A DNA stretch of 64,000 bases from Pelagibius sp. Alg239-R121 (GTDB lineage: Bacteria; Pseudomonadota; Alphaproteobacteria; Kiloniellales; Kiloniellaceae). The position numbers and the translations under genes are program-made. The stretch lies in assembly GCF_947331435.1 (NCBI RefSeq), contig NZ_CAMZOF010000005.1, positions 512,657-576,656 of the forward strand, given 5' to 3'. The notes under the pieces are model-generated. The model worked only from the letters and a program-made list of their open reading frames with translations. It was not told the DNA's origin and searched no databases. Positions 33,382 through 43,601 of this stretch are shown piece by piece (position 1 is the stretch's first letter; each line of letters opens with the position of its first letter).

Positions 33382-34851
33382 ATGACCAGTGTCCGGATGT
33401 CATTACTGATTTCCCTGGCGGAGAAGTACTCCGTCACGGTCATCAATATCGGCTCCACCCTCATCATCGCGCGGCTGCTGTCGCCAGAAGAGATCGGGGT
33501 TTACTCAGTCGGTATGGCCTTTGTTGCCGTGGCCCATACTCTGCGTGATTTCGGAATTGGCAACTATCTGATCCAGGAAAAAGAACTGACGCAAGACCGG
33601 ATCCGGACGGCTGCCGGCATCACACTGCTGCTGGCGTGGTCATTGGCGCTGTTGCTGGCGTTAGGTAGCGGCTGGATCGCAGACTTTTATAACAAGCCGG
33701 AAACACGCTCGGTGATGCTGATCCTGAGCCTTAGTTTTGTGGTGATTCCTTTTAGTTCGCCAACTCTGGCGCTGCTCAGGCGCAACATGTCTTTCAAAGC
33801 GCTCTATCAGATCAGGATTATCAGCGCGGTGATCCACTCCACGGTAGCCGTGGTTCTGGCCTGGCAGGGCTACAGTTTCGCGAGTCTCGCCTGGGCTTCG
33901 CTGGCCGGCGTGACGACGACGGCGATTATTGCCGCGCTCCACCGGCCTGGGCAGCGTATCATCTGGCCGAATTTTGTTGAGTGGCGCCGGGTTGCGTCGT
34001 TCGGCAGTAAGTCGAGCATTGAGGCCCTCATCACCGAGATCGGTCAAAACGCGGTAGACATCATTGCAGGACGCATGCTGGGCTTTACCGCTGTTGGTAT
34101 CTTCAGCCGGGCCAAAGGCTTGGTTTCAATGTTCGAACGCGAGTTTACCAATGCGGTGATTCAGGTCGCCTTTCCGGCCTTTGCGTCCGGGCATCGCGCA
34201 GGGTTGGACCTCAAGGCTCCCTATCTCAAGGCAATCGGCACTCTGACGGTTTTTGCCTGGCCCTTTTACGCGTTTCTTGCGCTGATGGCCTATCCGATTA
34301 TCCGGATCATGTTCGGTGATCAGTGGGATGCGGCTGTCCCGCTGGTCCAAATCCTCGCAGTTGGCGGCATGATAACGGCCCTTTGGTCGTTGGCCGGTCA
34401 GGTTCTGCTTGGAATGGGCAAGATCGATCAGCTTTTAAAGGCGCGCGTCATCACTTTGACGGTTCGGGTCATCTGTATTGTCTGGGCGGCCAATTACAGC
34501 ATCGCGCATGTTGCAGCGAGCCAGGTTGTTTATTTTGTCCTGGGATACTTTGTCTTTTTCCAGTTCCTCAAACCGCTTCTCAAGTTCAGTCATACGGACA
34601 TGATCTTAGCGACCTGGAAAAGCCTGCTGGTGACTCTGTCGAGTTCTATCGTTCCAGCCTTTGCGCTCTTCTATATGCAGCCTGGCCCTGGCAACCTTTG
34701 GATGCCATTGCTGGTTGGTTCCTTTGGAATGGGCGTGGGCTGGCTCGCCGGGATCTACGGTTTCAATCACAGCTTTAGTGATGAAATAACCAATGCTGTG
34801 CGGCTTGCAATCGAACGCATGAGAGGTGGCACCCAAGGCTCTTCAAACTGA
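33382..34851 (+). CDS. Polysaccharide flippase (Wzx-like, Polysacc_synt family)
   Basis: A 489-residue membrane protein from ATG 33382, which has GGGGA upstream; an in-frame TTG at 33325 lacks one. About twelve to fourteen helices. The N-terminus (SLAEKYSVTVINIGSTLIIARLLSPEEIGVYSVGMAF) is typical of the MOP-superfamily lipopolysaccharide/EPS flippases. It would translocate undecaprenyl-linked repeat units across the inner membrane. A PP-loop protein, a methyltransferase and a pyruvyl transferase gene follow on the other strand, which is consistent with a surface-polysaccharide locus. The 250 bases between dusA and this gene contain no supported gene. Confidence 0.88.
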   Translation: MTSVRMSLLISLAEKYSVTVINIGSTLIIARLLSPEEIGVYSVGMAFVAVAHTLRDFGIGNYLIQEKELTQDRIRTAAGITLLLAWSLALLLALGSGWIADFYNKPETRSVMLILSLSFVVIPFSSPTLALLRRNMSFKALYQIRIISAVIHSTVAVVLAWQGYSFASLAWASLAGVTTTAIIAALHRPGQRIIWPNFVEWRRVASFGSKSSIEALITEIGQNAVDIIAGRMLGFTAVGIFSRAKGLVSMFEREFTNAVIQVAFPAFASGHRAGLDLKAPYLKAIGTLTVFAWPFYAFLALMAYPIIRIMFGDQWDAAVPLVQILAVGGMITALWSLAGQVLLGMGKIDQLLKARVITLTVRVICIVWAANYSIAHVAASQVVYFVLGYFVFFQFLKPLLKFSHTDMILATWKSLLVTLSSSIVPAFALFYMQPGPGNLWMPLLVGSFGMGVGWLAGIYGFNHSFSDEITNAVRLAIERMRGGTQGSSN

Positions 34852-34896
34852 CCTGTATTTGGCTGAGGTCAGTTGCCGAGTGCGCCGGAATCTGCG

Positions 34897-36141
34897 CTAC
34901 GAATGCGCGAGAAGCTGTTTGGCGTTCTTTCGAATCTTATCAAACAACAGCTGCCAATCACCATTGAGAATCAAGCGGAACCCATTTCGGAGCTTCGGCT
35001 TAACGATCTGTGCCGTATCCCGGTACGGGCGTTTGATTTTGTACAGGAACACGGCCCTTTCAATCGCATCGAGCCAAGCGCCTTTTCTGCCTTTCTCCTT
35101 TGCGTATCGGATGACCGATTCCATCTCCATACAGTGAACGTTACTGCGGAAACGGACGCCCTTGATTTGATCGACTTTCAGAGGTGTGTCGAAACAAGGC
35201 GGGTTTTCTGAGCCAACCGCAAGAAAATTGAGGCGTGTGCGGATACACTTTTCGCAGGAGCCGCAATTTTTATGGGTTTCCTTGCCTTCCCAGCAAACCT
35301 TGACGACACGCTCTGCCGTCGCATGCCGGGCAATTTCCTCCACTTTCTGGGTGCGGCTGTAGCCCGCACCGTCATGTACGACCCTAAAGCCGTCACCGGA
35401 GAGCAGATAATCAGTCGCCGGGTTTGAACCCCAGGGCAGCAGAAGGGCGTCGTAGGGTTCAGAGCTGCCGGCCAATCCAAAGCCAAATTCGTGGGCGTAG
35501 TTGTGCATGCAACAGGCCAACTGCGAAAGGAAACTGTCTTCCCAAATCTGAAGGTCGACTTCTTTCAGGTTGGTTCTGATAATCCGAACATCGACCCCTA
35601 ACTCGTCGAGCAGGGGGGTCGTCCGTTCGACCAGTGCATCAAGCTGGCTGCTGTTGTTCAGTGGGACATCGAAGCCGTGGACCATCAGAACCGATTTCTT
35701 CAGACCGTAGGAGCCGGTTCCCAATCGATCGCCAGTGTGTCTGAGAAGCGTAAAGGTCGAATCGACGCCCCCCGAAAAGGCTGCGATTGCATCATTTTTC
35801 AACGGCAGATGCGTTTGCTCAACGGATCGTTCCGGAATTATTTTTATTTTTCTGTAAAGCGGCTGTTTCCAGAGGCGCCAAGCCTCCTGAAATTCATTCA
35901 AATTGCGCAGCGCACTCACGCTCATCGCGCCATGAACGTGGATATCCTGCTCTGTGCGCATGGCGTAAAATAAAATACCCATGACAAAGCCGTCGAGCAC
36001 CACCGGTTCCGGGACATTCTTTTGAGATACCAGATCGAAGAAGATTTCGACGTCGGATCTTTCCGGATCCGTCAGGTTCTCAAGACGCATTGTCCGCCTT
36101 GTACCGTCATCTGTGGTTTGTTGTGTTACCTGTAAATCCAT
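34897..36141 (-). CDS. PP-loop ATP pyrophosphatase-like protein with CxxC motif, polysaccharide locus
   Basis: A 414-residue protein from ATG 36141; GTG 36162 is the alternative. A PP-loop AFSGGVDSTFTLL in the middle binds ATP as in QueC, ThiI, TilS and asparagine synthetases, enzymes that adenylate a carbonyl or uracil oxygen. A second motif GKETHKNCGSCEKCIRTRLNF resembles the zinc-binding cysteines of QueC-type enzymes. N-terminal 120 residues have no recognised fold. It lacks QueC's usual size (about 220). Similar proteins occur in polysaccharide loci and are uncharacterised. Its placement among flippase, methyltransferase and pyruvyl transferase genes suggests sugar or lipid-linked amidation, which is inference. 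Confidence 0.75.
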   Translation of the reverse strand: MDLQVTQQTTDDGTRRTMRLENLTDPERSDVEIFFDLVSQKNVPEPVVLDGFVMGILFYAMRTEQDIHVHGAMSVSALRNLNEFQEAWRLWKQPLYRKIKIIPERSVEQTHLPLKNDAIAAFSGGVDSTFTLLRHTGDRLGTGSYGLKKSVLMVHGFDVPLNNSSQLDALVERTTPLLDELGVDVRIIRTNLKEVDLQIWEDSFLSQLACCMHNYAHEFGFGLAGSSEPYDALLLPWGSNPATDYLLSGDGFRVVHDGAGYSRTQKVEEIARHATAERVVKVCWEGKETHKNCGSCEKCIRTRLNFLAVGSENPPCFDTPLKVDQIKGVRFRSNVHCMEMESVIRYAKEKGRKGAWLDAIERAVFLYKIKRPYRDTAQIVKPKLRNGFRLILNGDWQLLFDKIRKNAKQLLAHS

Positions 36142-36460
36142 CTGACAATCTATCTCAAACACAAAGGCTGGTATTTGCCTGCACTTGTTCGTTCAACTGA
36201 TGTCTGGGCAATTGCTCGCCACTTTATAGAGCTTTCCCAATACAACATCTATGTACTTGATTTGCGAAGTATGCAGCATTCCCGAACTTTAAAGATACTA
36301 AGAAAATCCGTCTTTGGGCCAAGTGGAACAATGTTGCTGATTTACCGTCTTCTCGGTCGATCGATTTTAGCTTTATCAAAGTGACCAAAGCGTAAAACAT
36401 CTATCAGACCAGCATCTTTTCCAGCTCTTGCGGCTTCCCGGAAACTGCCACAGCAATTCA
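36142..36460. other. Spacer between PP-loop and methyltransferase genes
   Basis: About 320 bases upstream of the PP-loop gene and downstream of the methyltransferase gene, both on the minus strand. It should carry the PP-loop promoter. No repeat, small gene or clear terminator was found. Confidence 0.3.
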
Positions 36461-37177
36461 TTAAATCTTGCGGATGACTGCGTGCGGTTCATGCCGGTCG
36501 AGTTTGAGCGATTGGTCCGACGCTAGAACCTCGTTCGCTGCTTCGCGGCATCCGCCATAATCATTGTAGTCGTCGAGAATAATGACGCCCCTCCGGCTCA
36601 AAACCGGGGATACAGTCTCGACGCAAAATTTAACCGGATCGTACCAATCACAGTCGATGTGTGCGAGGCTGATGCGGTCGGACGCACCAAACTTGACCGT
36701 GTCCTCAAACAGGCCTTTTTCCAAGCTAATTTTTTTGCCGTCTACAAGAAGGTCAAAGTCGCGAAAATTTTGGACGACCCTGTCGTAGAGATTTTCCTCA
36801 TAGCCATAGTAAAGATCGCCGCCTATTCCGCTTGATTCGCCACTCTTGATGATTTCGTAGCGCGCATGCGTATCTTCACCATCCCGCTCGGACGGCGGCG
36901 GAATCATGTCGAAAACATCGAAGCCTAAAAATCTCTTCTCTTCGGCGCGATGAGCAAGGTAAATCGCGGATCCCCCAAGAGCGACCCCGAATTCCGCGAA
37001 CTCTCCAGCGACATTCTCTTGCTGAATCCGACAAATTTCCTTTTCAAGAGAAATGAATTTGTCGGCGGAAAGATATGTCAGGTTACAGCTCTTAATCTTA
37101 CTCGCCAATGGCGGCAAAGGCTTGGGAGGGTCGCGATGCGTCAGCTTTCCCAGTATCTTTTTGCCTATTGAAAACAT
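36461..37177 (-). CDS. TylF/MycF-type class I methyltransferase
   Basis: A 238-residue enzyme from ATG 37177, with AGGA about nine bases upstream; the frame runs on to a TTG at 37216. It matches the macrocin O-methyltransferase family: GEFAEFGVALGGSAIYLA (SAM site), FLGFDVFDMIPPP, GLFEDTV and ISLAHIDCDWYDPVKFCVETV with the metal-binding D-x-D, then GVIILDDYNDYGGCREAANE. These enzymes methylate sugar hydroxyls; in this locus the substrate is probably a polysaccharide sugar. Somewhat AT-rich compared with the flanking blocks, as often in horizontally acquired glycan loci. Confidence 0.8.
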   Translation of the reverse strand: MFSIGKKILGKLTHRDPPKPLPPLASKIKSCNLTYLSADKFISLEKEICRIQQENVAGEFAEFGVALGGSAIYLAHRAEEKRFLGFDVFDMIPPPSERDGEDTHARYEIIKSGESSGIGGDLYYGYEENLYDRVVQNFRDFDLLVDGKKISLEKGLFEDTVKFGASDRISLAHIDCDWYDPVKFCVETVSPVLSRRGVIILDDYNDYGGCREAANEVLASDQSLKLDRHEPHAVIRKI

Positions 37178-37272
37178 TGCTTTTTTCCTGTCCAACGTGG
37201 AATCGATGCTCAACAAACTCTATTGATTCATTATGGGCGAAGGCCGGTCCTTCATGACTTGGCAGCGTGCCG

Positions 37273-38229
37273 TCACTGCTTCTTCATTTTGGAAGCGGTA
37301 TCGCGCAGCCACAGGCTTTCGTACCGCGAGAGTTTTCCATAATTGTTGTCGATGTAATTCACGCTCTTACCAAGCAGGCAACCCAGGATCATTGCGTGAA
37401 GGCGGTCTGTCTCGATCGTTTCGTATGCACTGAAGGTCTTAATACTTTTCGCGATAATACGGTTTTTTCTGAAGTTCCAGACATCGACGATCCGATTACG
37501 CATCACGAAGGACGGACAGCGCTCAATAGCCGCGAAGAGATGCTGGCTTATCGAGCGGTCGAGAGGATGGGTGATGTCTACCCAATCTATGCTCTGTCCG
37601 TTTTTTTCTTGCGATTCTGCTGCTTCTACGTCCTTGCGTAGAAACAGCAGTTTTTGTTGCCCGTCATAGTGGGGGTGCACGCCCTTCTTGGACTTCCACA
37701 AGGCATGCGCCATATCCGGACATAGCTCGCAACGGATCCCTCCAAGCTGCTGGATATAGTCATAGGACTCCTGATCTCTGACAAACATCATGAAGTTTTC
37801 ATGATTTTGATAGGATTTCATCAATTCTTTGCCGCGTTCGCTGTCGAAAAAGAATACAGATTGCGGAAACAGAATGATTTTATTTTGCGGAAAACGTTTA
37901 AGTACATCCTGACGGAGGTTTTCGTGCCATTTGTAAATATCATTTACATTGCCGCCGCCATGAAGAAGTAGGATGTCAGATGGGCGTATTTTGTGTCTAT
38001 ATCTTTGATAGTCAAGGGCAGACAAACGCAATGAGGGGTGAATATTTTGGCTTTCCAAAAATGTCTCGGTTCCCCAATCAATCAATTGATCTCCGATATT
38101 CAGGTGCATTGGTAAGTCTAAACGAACAACGCGAGAGGATTTTGGGATTTCTTCAGTAATTATATTTAATTTATCCTTCAGGCCGTACATTATTTTTTCG
38201 TGAGTCCTGATAACTTCAGGCGAAAACAT
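37273..38229 (-). CDS. Polysaccharide pyruvyl transferase family protein
   Basis: A 318-residue protein with a good AAGGA site. Family features are LDLPMHLNIGDQLIDWGT (GD...IW/L pattern), LLLHGGGNVNDIY, FPQSVFFF and the C-terminal ETDRLHAMILGCLLGKSVNYIDNNYGKLS, including the TDRLHA His. Such enzymes (ExoV, CsaB, WcaK types) transfer pyruvate from phosphoenolpyruvate to a sugar, giving a ketal that adds a negative charge to the polymer. The gene is distinctly AT-rich near its 5' end, unlike dusA, suggesting transfer. Located with the methyltransferase, flippase and PP-loop genes. Confidence 0.85.
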   Translation of the reverse strand: MFSPEVIRTHEKIMYGLKDKLNIITEEIPKSSRVVRLDLPMHLNIGDQLIDWGTETFLESQNIHPSLRLSALDYQRYRHKIRPSDILLLHGGGNVNDIYKWHENLRQDVLKRFPQNKIILFPQSVFFFDSERGKELMKSYQNHENFMMFVRDQESYDYIQQLGGIRCELCPDMAHALWKSKKGVHPHYDGQQKLLFLRKDVEAAESQEKNGQSIDWVDITHPLDRSISQHLFAAIERCPSFVMRNRIVDVWNFRKNRIIAKSIKTFSAYETIETDRLHAMILGCLLGKSVNYIDNNYGKLSRYESLWLRDTASKMKKQ

Positions 38230-38708
38230 TCAAGTGTCCTTCCACGGATGGAATATATCTCTGCAAAATTCTTCTATCACTAACGTTAGTGAACGTGCCT
38301 TGCAATCGATTTGAGACCTGACGCCCGTACTTTCTAAGCGCCGTCGTCACAGGCTTTTGATGACGGAAGTGGTGTCAGTGTACACCTGTGCTGATTTGCA
38401 ACGGCTCACCAGTTTATTTCGGCGCATAGCTGACGCACTCATCCTTTTTGGTGTGTTTGGATAAAGGGAAGATTAACTCAGAGGTGAGAAACTGCGGGTA
38501 GTGATTTTAGTCGGCGGTTCAAGAAGCCCGCATATCGGGCCGACACGCTGAGTATCTTTTTCAAAGGCATAGCGCACGGCAACGACCCTTGGGCACGGTG
38601 GCATACGGAGAGCCTGGTTTTCGCTTTCATTGGTTCGGCGGAGAGCGATGAGAATTTTGTGATTGGTTGATCCCAGTTGTGTCCGAAGGTTTTGGGGCGA
38701 AGTAGTTA
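38230..38708. other. Divergent promoter region with two hairpins
   Basis: About 480 bases between the pyruvyl transferase gene and the histidine kinase gene. Two inverted repeats stand out: CCGTCGTCA (38341-38349) with TGATGACGG (38358-38366), one mismatch; and GCCCG-catat-CGGGC (38526-38540). Both are far from either start codon. They may be leader structures, regulator sites or relics. No small gene is supported. Confidence 0.4.
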
Positions 38709-41700
38709 ATGTTTGACGTTACGACGCTTGTCGGCCGGAAACGGTACCTGATGGCTATGATCTTTGTCGCTGTTGCGATGCTTGCCGTATTTGCGGTGGC
38801 TGAACGGCAGCTGGCCGAAATCAATGACCACACTGCAAAAGCGCATGATCTGCAGCTTGTGCTGCTTCGCGCTGAAAACCTCTCTGATGACGCCGCCACT
38901 TACGCAACAGCCAACACCGGACTGCTCCAGTTCCACCGGGCTGTAGCAAGCTTCGAGACGCTTTTAGCTTCTCATGAGCTTGACGCAGCATTGGCGGACC
39001 AAGTGCACGGCTTGCGGACTGTATTTAAGCATCATGCAACGACTTTGACTCAAAGCGATGGTGATCCGGTAAAGCGCCACCGGCAGGCGAAACGGCTGGA
39101 GAGTTTTCTGAATAGCGATCTGATACCGTTACTCAGACGTGCGGCGGACGAGGAGTCTTCGCCGCAAAATCATGCTGTCAGCAGCTTCCGGATTTTAGGC
39201 GTGGCTGTTCTCGCCACCGGGCTGCTCGCCGTTATTGCCATGGTTCTTGCAAGCTTGAAGTCCAGTGGGCCGGCGGCACGGAGCAAATCCGACGGCGAAT
39301 TGACTAAGGTATCCGGTGGTAGGGCGCACATCGATGACGTTCTGGTTTCAATGGACCAAGGGATTGTTGCCTGGGATGCCGATTGTGTAGTCGAGATCTT
39401 CAATGACCGGGTTGTCGAACTCCTGGATCTGCCGTCAGATTTCATGCGCACGGGTCTCACGCTCGAAGAACAGATCGAGCACGCGCGTGCACGGGGCGAT
39501 TATGGTAATGCCAGCGACCAGGACATTGCTTCGATTATCGAACAGCACAGAAATCAGACCGAATCCATTGTGGATCGTGTGTTGTCGACCGGACGTGCAA
39601 TTCGCGTGAACATCCGGCGGCGTTCTGGCGGAGGAATGGTCGCAACCTATACAGACATTACAGAACTCCGCAAACAGACCGAACGGGTCCGCCGTCAGAA
39701 GGCCGTGGTTGAAACCATTTTGGAAAATCTCGATCAGGGCGTGTCCCTGATGGATGACGATCTCAATATGGTCGCCTTCAATCAGAAGTACCTGGAACTC
39801 TTCGGTATTCCCAGTGACGCCGTCCAACAAGGCGATCCGTTGCGGAAGTTCTGCGGCATCTATGCGGACCTTGGGCACTATGGTGAAGGTGATCGTGAGG
39901 AACAAATCCAAAAACGCCTCGAAACGGCACGGGTCCACAAGAATGAGACCCAGCGCAGGCACCTGACCAACGGGCGCTCCGTCGACATCTATAAAGCGCC
40001 CTTGCCGACGGGAGGCGTTGTCACTGCCTATCGGGACGTAACCGAACGCCTGCGCTACGAACGGGAACTGGAAGAAGCGCGCGACAAAGCAGAAGCCGCG
40101 TCCCGATCGAAGAGCGAATTCCTGGCCAACATGAGCCATGAAATCAGAACCCCGATGAACGGTGTCCTCGGGATGGCAGAACTACTGGCCGATACAAAGC
40201 TCGACGAGCATCAGTCCAGCTACGTCAAGATCATCTCCGATTCCGGTTCTGCGCTGCTGACCATCATCAACGACATTCTCGATTTCTCGAAGATCGAGGC
40301 CGGCAAGCTAGAACTCGATCCGGAGCCCTTCAATCTGCGCTCGGCGATGGAGGATGTCGCGATCCTGATGTCGAACCGTGCGGTGGAAAAGGGATTGGAA
40401 CTGATTGTGCGTTTCAATCCCGACATTCCCGACAATGTCGTTGGTGATGCCGGTCGCATTCGTCAGATCGTGACCAATCTTGTCGGCAATGCGGTCAAAT
40501 TCACCAGGGAAGGCTACATCCTGGTCGACGTTGACGGGACGCTGAAGGATGGCCGGATCGCGCTGAAGATTTCAGTCGAGGACACAGGGATCGGCCTCAG
40601 CGACAGCGAGCTCAACCGGATCTTCGACAAGTTTGAACAGGCCGATAATACCACAACCCGGCAATATGGTGGAACCGGGCTAGGGCTGGCGATTTCAAAA
40701 CAACTGGTCGAGTTGATGGAGGGCGACATCGGTGTGACCTCGCGGCGGAACGTGGGCGCAAATTTCTGGTTCACCATTGATCTTCCCGTCGATCCTCAAA
40801 GCGTCAGGAAGAATGTCGTCGTCCCGGACTTGCGTGGTTTGAAACTGCTGATCGTCGACGACATTGAAGTGAATCGCAAAATTCTGGTTGAGCAAGCGGA
40901 AAGCTGGGGGATGCTCGCTGATTGTGCAGAGTCGGCGGCCGATGCGCTTGAGGCTTTGAAACCACAAGCTCAATCGCTGTCGAATACGCAGGGGCGTCAG
41001 TACGACCTCGTGATTCTGGATTACCATATGCCAAGCATGGATGGCGAAGAGCTGGCACGCCGGATCAGAGACGATCCGGCAACCAGGGACATTGCACTTA
41101 TTATGTTGAGTTCAGTTGATGGAAAGGGCGACGCACGACGGTTTCGCAAGATCGGCGTTGCGGCGACTCTCGTCAAACCGGCCCGTTCGTCGCTGATGCT
41201 CGATACCATTGCGACCGTACTGTCGCAAAAATCTGACGTTAACGCTGTTTCCGAGGACGTCGGAGCACGCAGCACAGAGGCTGCGCCAAAGGTGGGCAAT
41301 AAAGAGGCCATGGCACAAGCTGCGACTTTCCGTCTGATCCTGGTGGAAGACAACGAGATCAATCGTTACGTGGTCATGCAGATGCTGGAGCGGTCGCCCT
41401 ACGCCTTGAAGATTGCCGCGAACGGCAAGGAAGCAGTTGAATTATACGAACGCGAGGGCGCGGATCTGATCCTGATGGACGTTTCCATGCCGCAGATGGA
41501 TGGTTACGAAGCGACCAATGCCATCCGTCAAATAGAGCGCCGAAGAGATTTGATGCGCACGCCGATCGTCGGCCTGACCGCCCACACAATGAAGGGCGAC
41601 CGCGAACGCTGTCTGGAAGCCGGGATGGACGATTATCTTCCCAAGCCGGTTCAACAGACCGACTTGAAGAAGGTACTGGCAAGTTGGCTGGACTCTCACG

Positions 41701-41729
41701 CGAGTGAACCGGCGACCAAGACCGGTTAA
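38709..41729 (+). CDS. Hybrid sensor histidine kinase with two receiver domains
   Basis: A 1006-residue membrane kinase. Order: TM1 (about 14-32, [19 protein letters not shown]), a periplasmic sensory segment of roughly 130 residues, TM2 (about 160-180, [20 protein letters not shown]), two PAS domains of the PAS_7 type ([44 protein letters not shown]), HisKA with phospho-His477 in [11 protein letters not shown], HATPase ([27 protein letters not shown]), REC1 with Asp771 (LVILDYHMP) and REC2 with Asp924 (LILMDVSMP). No C-terminal Hpt, so a separate phosphotransferase is expected. No cognate regulator adjoins it; the signal is unknown. Confidence 0.93.
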   Translation: MFDVTTLVGRKRYLMAMIFVAVAMLAVFAVAERQLAEINDHTAKAHDLQLVLLRAENLSDDAATYATANTGLLQFHRAVASFETLLASHELDAALADQVHGLRTVFKHHATTLTQSDGDPVKRHRQAKRLESFLNSDLIPLLRRAADEESSPQNHAVSSFRILGVAVLATGLLAVIAMVLASLKSSGPAARSKSDGELTKVSGGRAHIDDVLVSMDQGIVAWDADCVVEIFNDRVVELLDLPSDFMRTGLTLEEQIEHARARGDYGNASDQDIASIIEQHRNQTESIVDRVLSTGRAIRVNIRRRSGGGMVATYTDITELRKQTERVRRQKAVVETILENLDQGVSLMDDDLNMVAFNQKYLELFGIPSDAVQQGDPLRKFCGIYADLGHYGEGDREEQIQKRLETARVHKNETQRRHLTNGRSVDIYKAPLPTGGVVTAYRDVTERLRYERELEEARDKAEAASRSKSEFLANMSHEIRTPMNGVLGMAELLADTKLDEHQSSYVKIISDSGSALLTIINDILDFSKIEAGKLELDPEPFNLRSAMEDVAILMSNRAVEKGLELIVRFNPDIPDNVVGDAGRIRQIVTNLVGNAVKFTREGYILVDVDGTLKDGRIALKISVEDTGIGLSDSELNRIFDKFEQADNTTTRQYGGTGLGLAISKQLVELMEGDIGVTSRRNVGANFWFTIDLPVDPQSVRKNVVVPDLRGLKLLIVDDIEVNRKILVEQAESWGMLADCAESAADALEALKPQAQSLSNTQGRQYDLVILDYHMPSMDGEELARRIRDDPATRDIALIMLSSVDGKGDARRFRKIGVAATLVKPARSSLMLDTIATVLSQKSDVNAVSEDVGARSTEAAPKVGNKEAMAQAATFRLILVEDNEINRYVVMQMLERSPYALKIAANGKEAVELYEREGADLILMDVSMPQMDGYEATNAIRQIERRRDLMRTPIVGLTAHTMKGDRERCLEAGMDDYLPKPVQQTDLKKVLASWLDSHASEPATKTG

Positions 41730-41789
41730 ATCATCTTCCACTGCTCCATCCTGAAACGCTGAGTTATCCAGTCATTTTGACCGCCATTA

Positions 41790-43340
41790 TCAGAGAGTCC
41801 CGCGCAGACCGTCCGGCGTCAGCGCCAGGCCAGTAAGGGTGCGGTCGAGATGCCGAGCGCGCCAGTTGAGCAGTTTCTCTGCATAGCTCACGCGGGTGAG
41901 GAGATAGCTGGAATCCTCCGCGACATTGTTCAGCTCTCCGGGGTCGGCGGCGAGGTCAAACAGCAGTGGCGGTAGTCCGGCGAAATGGACGTACTTGAAG
42001 GAGTCGTCGCGGATGACAGACATATTGCAGGCGTCCAGTTCCAAATCGAATGCCGACTGGGCCGCGCCGCTGACAACGTCGCGGAAGTCGTATTCCCAAT
42101 GAACTTCCTGCCGCCAATTGGGTGCCTCCGTACCTTCGAGGAAGGCTTTCAGCGAGCGGCCGTCCATCGACCGCGGGACCTTTGCACCGAGACAGTCCAG
42201 GATGGTGGGCGTGACGTCGACGGCTTCGCTAAAGGCTTCGATTTGCATACCCTTCGTTCGGGAACCAGCTATGGCCGCTTCGGGATGCCGGATGATCAGA
42301 GGAATGTGATTGCTTTGATCGAAATAGCCCAGCTTGCCGAAGAGGTGATGGTCGCCGGCCATCTCCCCATGGTCGGTGGTCAGGACGATCAGTGTGTTGT
42401 CGTATTGGCCGCTCGCCTTAAGGTGTGCCACGATCCGCCCGATCTGTGCATCGATTTCCGAAATCAATCCATAGTAGCTGGCGCGGATTTGCCGCCGGGC
42501 ATCGTCGTCCCAGTCTTTCGCCAGGCCGTCCGCGCCATAGACGAAGTGCGACTTGCGTTGGCTGTCAAAGGTATAGGTAAGGAAGGGGTGGCTCGAGCTT
42601 TCTTCCTCCAGTGACGCCGCCCGAACGAAATCCGGCACCGAATCCGGACTGTACATCCTGTTATAGGGGGCCGGGGCGATGAAGGGTGGATGCGGGCGGA
42701 GGAAGCTGACATGCGCGAACCAGGGCGCAGCACCCATCTCGTCGCTATAGTCCAGGAAACGCTCGGTGAGAAAGGCGGCTTCGGACAATTCGGCCGGATA
42801 GCGTGCGGCCGCGTTCGTTGGCGGGTCGGCAGGCCCCTCCTCCGGCAGGTAGACATCGAGACCCTGCTCCGGCACGTTCACGCCATTCCTGCGTAGCCAG
42901 CTCAGCCAAGGCTTAGAGGCCTCATCCAATCCCTGGCGTTGGCTAAAGCCCGGCAGCACACCTTCGTAGCTCAGCAAGCGCGGGTCGTTGGCATCGCAAC
43001 TGCGCGGGTCGACACTGCTGTCGGTATAGCCGAACAGCACCGGGTCGTAGCTGAGCCGGCGAACGGCCTTTGCGATATTATCGTGCCGGTCGTCCAGTGG
43101 GGTGCCGTTGCCGCAGACCCGGTGGTTCATCTGGTAAAGCCCGGTCAGCAGAGACGCGCGGGCAGGCGAGCAGGGAGTAGCCTGTCCAAAATGCTTGCGA
43201 AATAAAACACCGTCGGCGGCAAGGCTGTCGATTGCAGGCGTTTTAAGTAGGGGGTGGCCAACTGCGCCGAGGCAGTCGCCCCGCCACTGATCGGCCGTTA
43301 TCAAAAGAACGTTCATTGCCATCGCTGTAGAGGACTCCAT
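41790..43340 (-). CDS. Sulfatase-superfamily enzyme, phosphonate monoester hydrolase-like
   Basis: A 516-residue alkaline-phosphatase-superfamily hydrolase. Metal ligands appear in LLITADQWRGD and TTDHGEMAGDHHLFGKLGYFDQS, and the active-site cysteine (Cys57, to be converted to formylglycine) in TPCSPARASLLTGLY, followed by QMNHRVCGNGTPLDDRHDNIAKAVR and DPVLFGYTDSSVDPR. The last two segments fit phosphonate monoester hydrolases/phosphodiesterases more than choline or aryl sulfatases. No signal peptide, so cytosolic. No adjacent FGE; the FGE-like domain at 4541 lacks the needed cysteines. ATG 43340 lacks a Shine-Dalgarno sequence, ATG 43322 is alternative. It converges with the histidine kinase. 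Confidence 0.85.
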   Translation of the reverse strand: MESSTAMAMNVLLITADQWRGDCLGAVGHPLLKTPAIDSLAADGVLFRKHFGQATPCSPARASLLTGLYQMNHRVCGNGTPLDDRHDNIAKAVRRLSYDPVLFGYTDSSVDPRSCDANDPRLLSYEGVLPGFSQRQGLDEASKPWLSWLRRNGVNVPEQGLDVYLPEEGPADPPTNAAARYPAELSEAAFLTERFLDYSDEMGAAPWFAHVSFLRPHPPFIAPAPYNRMYSPDSVPDFVRAASLEEESSSHPFLTYTFDSQRKSHFVYGADGLAKDWDDDARRQIRASYYGLISEIDAQIGRIVAHLKASGQYDNTLIVLTTDHGEMAGDHHLFGKLGYFDQSNHIPLIIRHPEAAIAGSRTKGMQIEAFSEAVDVTPTILDCLGAKVPRSMDGRSLKAFLEGTEAPNWRQEVHWEYDFRDVVSGAAQSAFDLELDACNMSVIRDDSFKYVHFAGLPPLLFDLAADPGELNNVAEDSSYLLTRVSYAEKLLNWRARHLDRTLTGLALTPDGLRGTL

Positions 43341-43601
43341 CGACAGGTGCGTAAAACTAAGCGGCGCGAGTTTGGCGAAGATTGCCCACTCTTTCCACTC
43401 TGAAATGGAGGCTATTCAACCTTTGGCTGGCAAAGACCCGCCAATATCAGGCAGGAGGATCCTGAGTCGTGTAATGCCGGCATTCGAGTCGAGTATAACC
43501 GACCGCGTGTCATGCCTTTTTAGCGGGAAATACCATTGTATGTTACCCGAAAGGGTGGTTTCTGCTATAGTGGAAAGGAGCCAAACGAAGGAGGGACAAA
43601 A

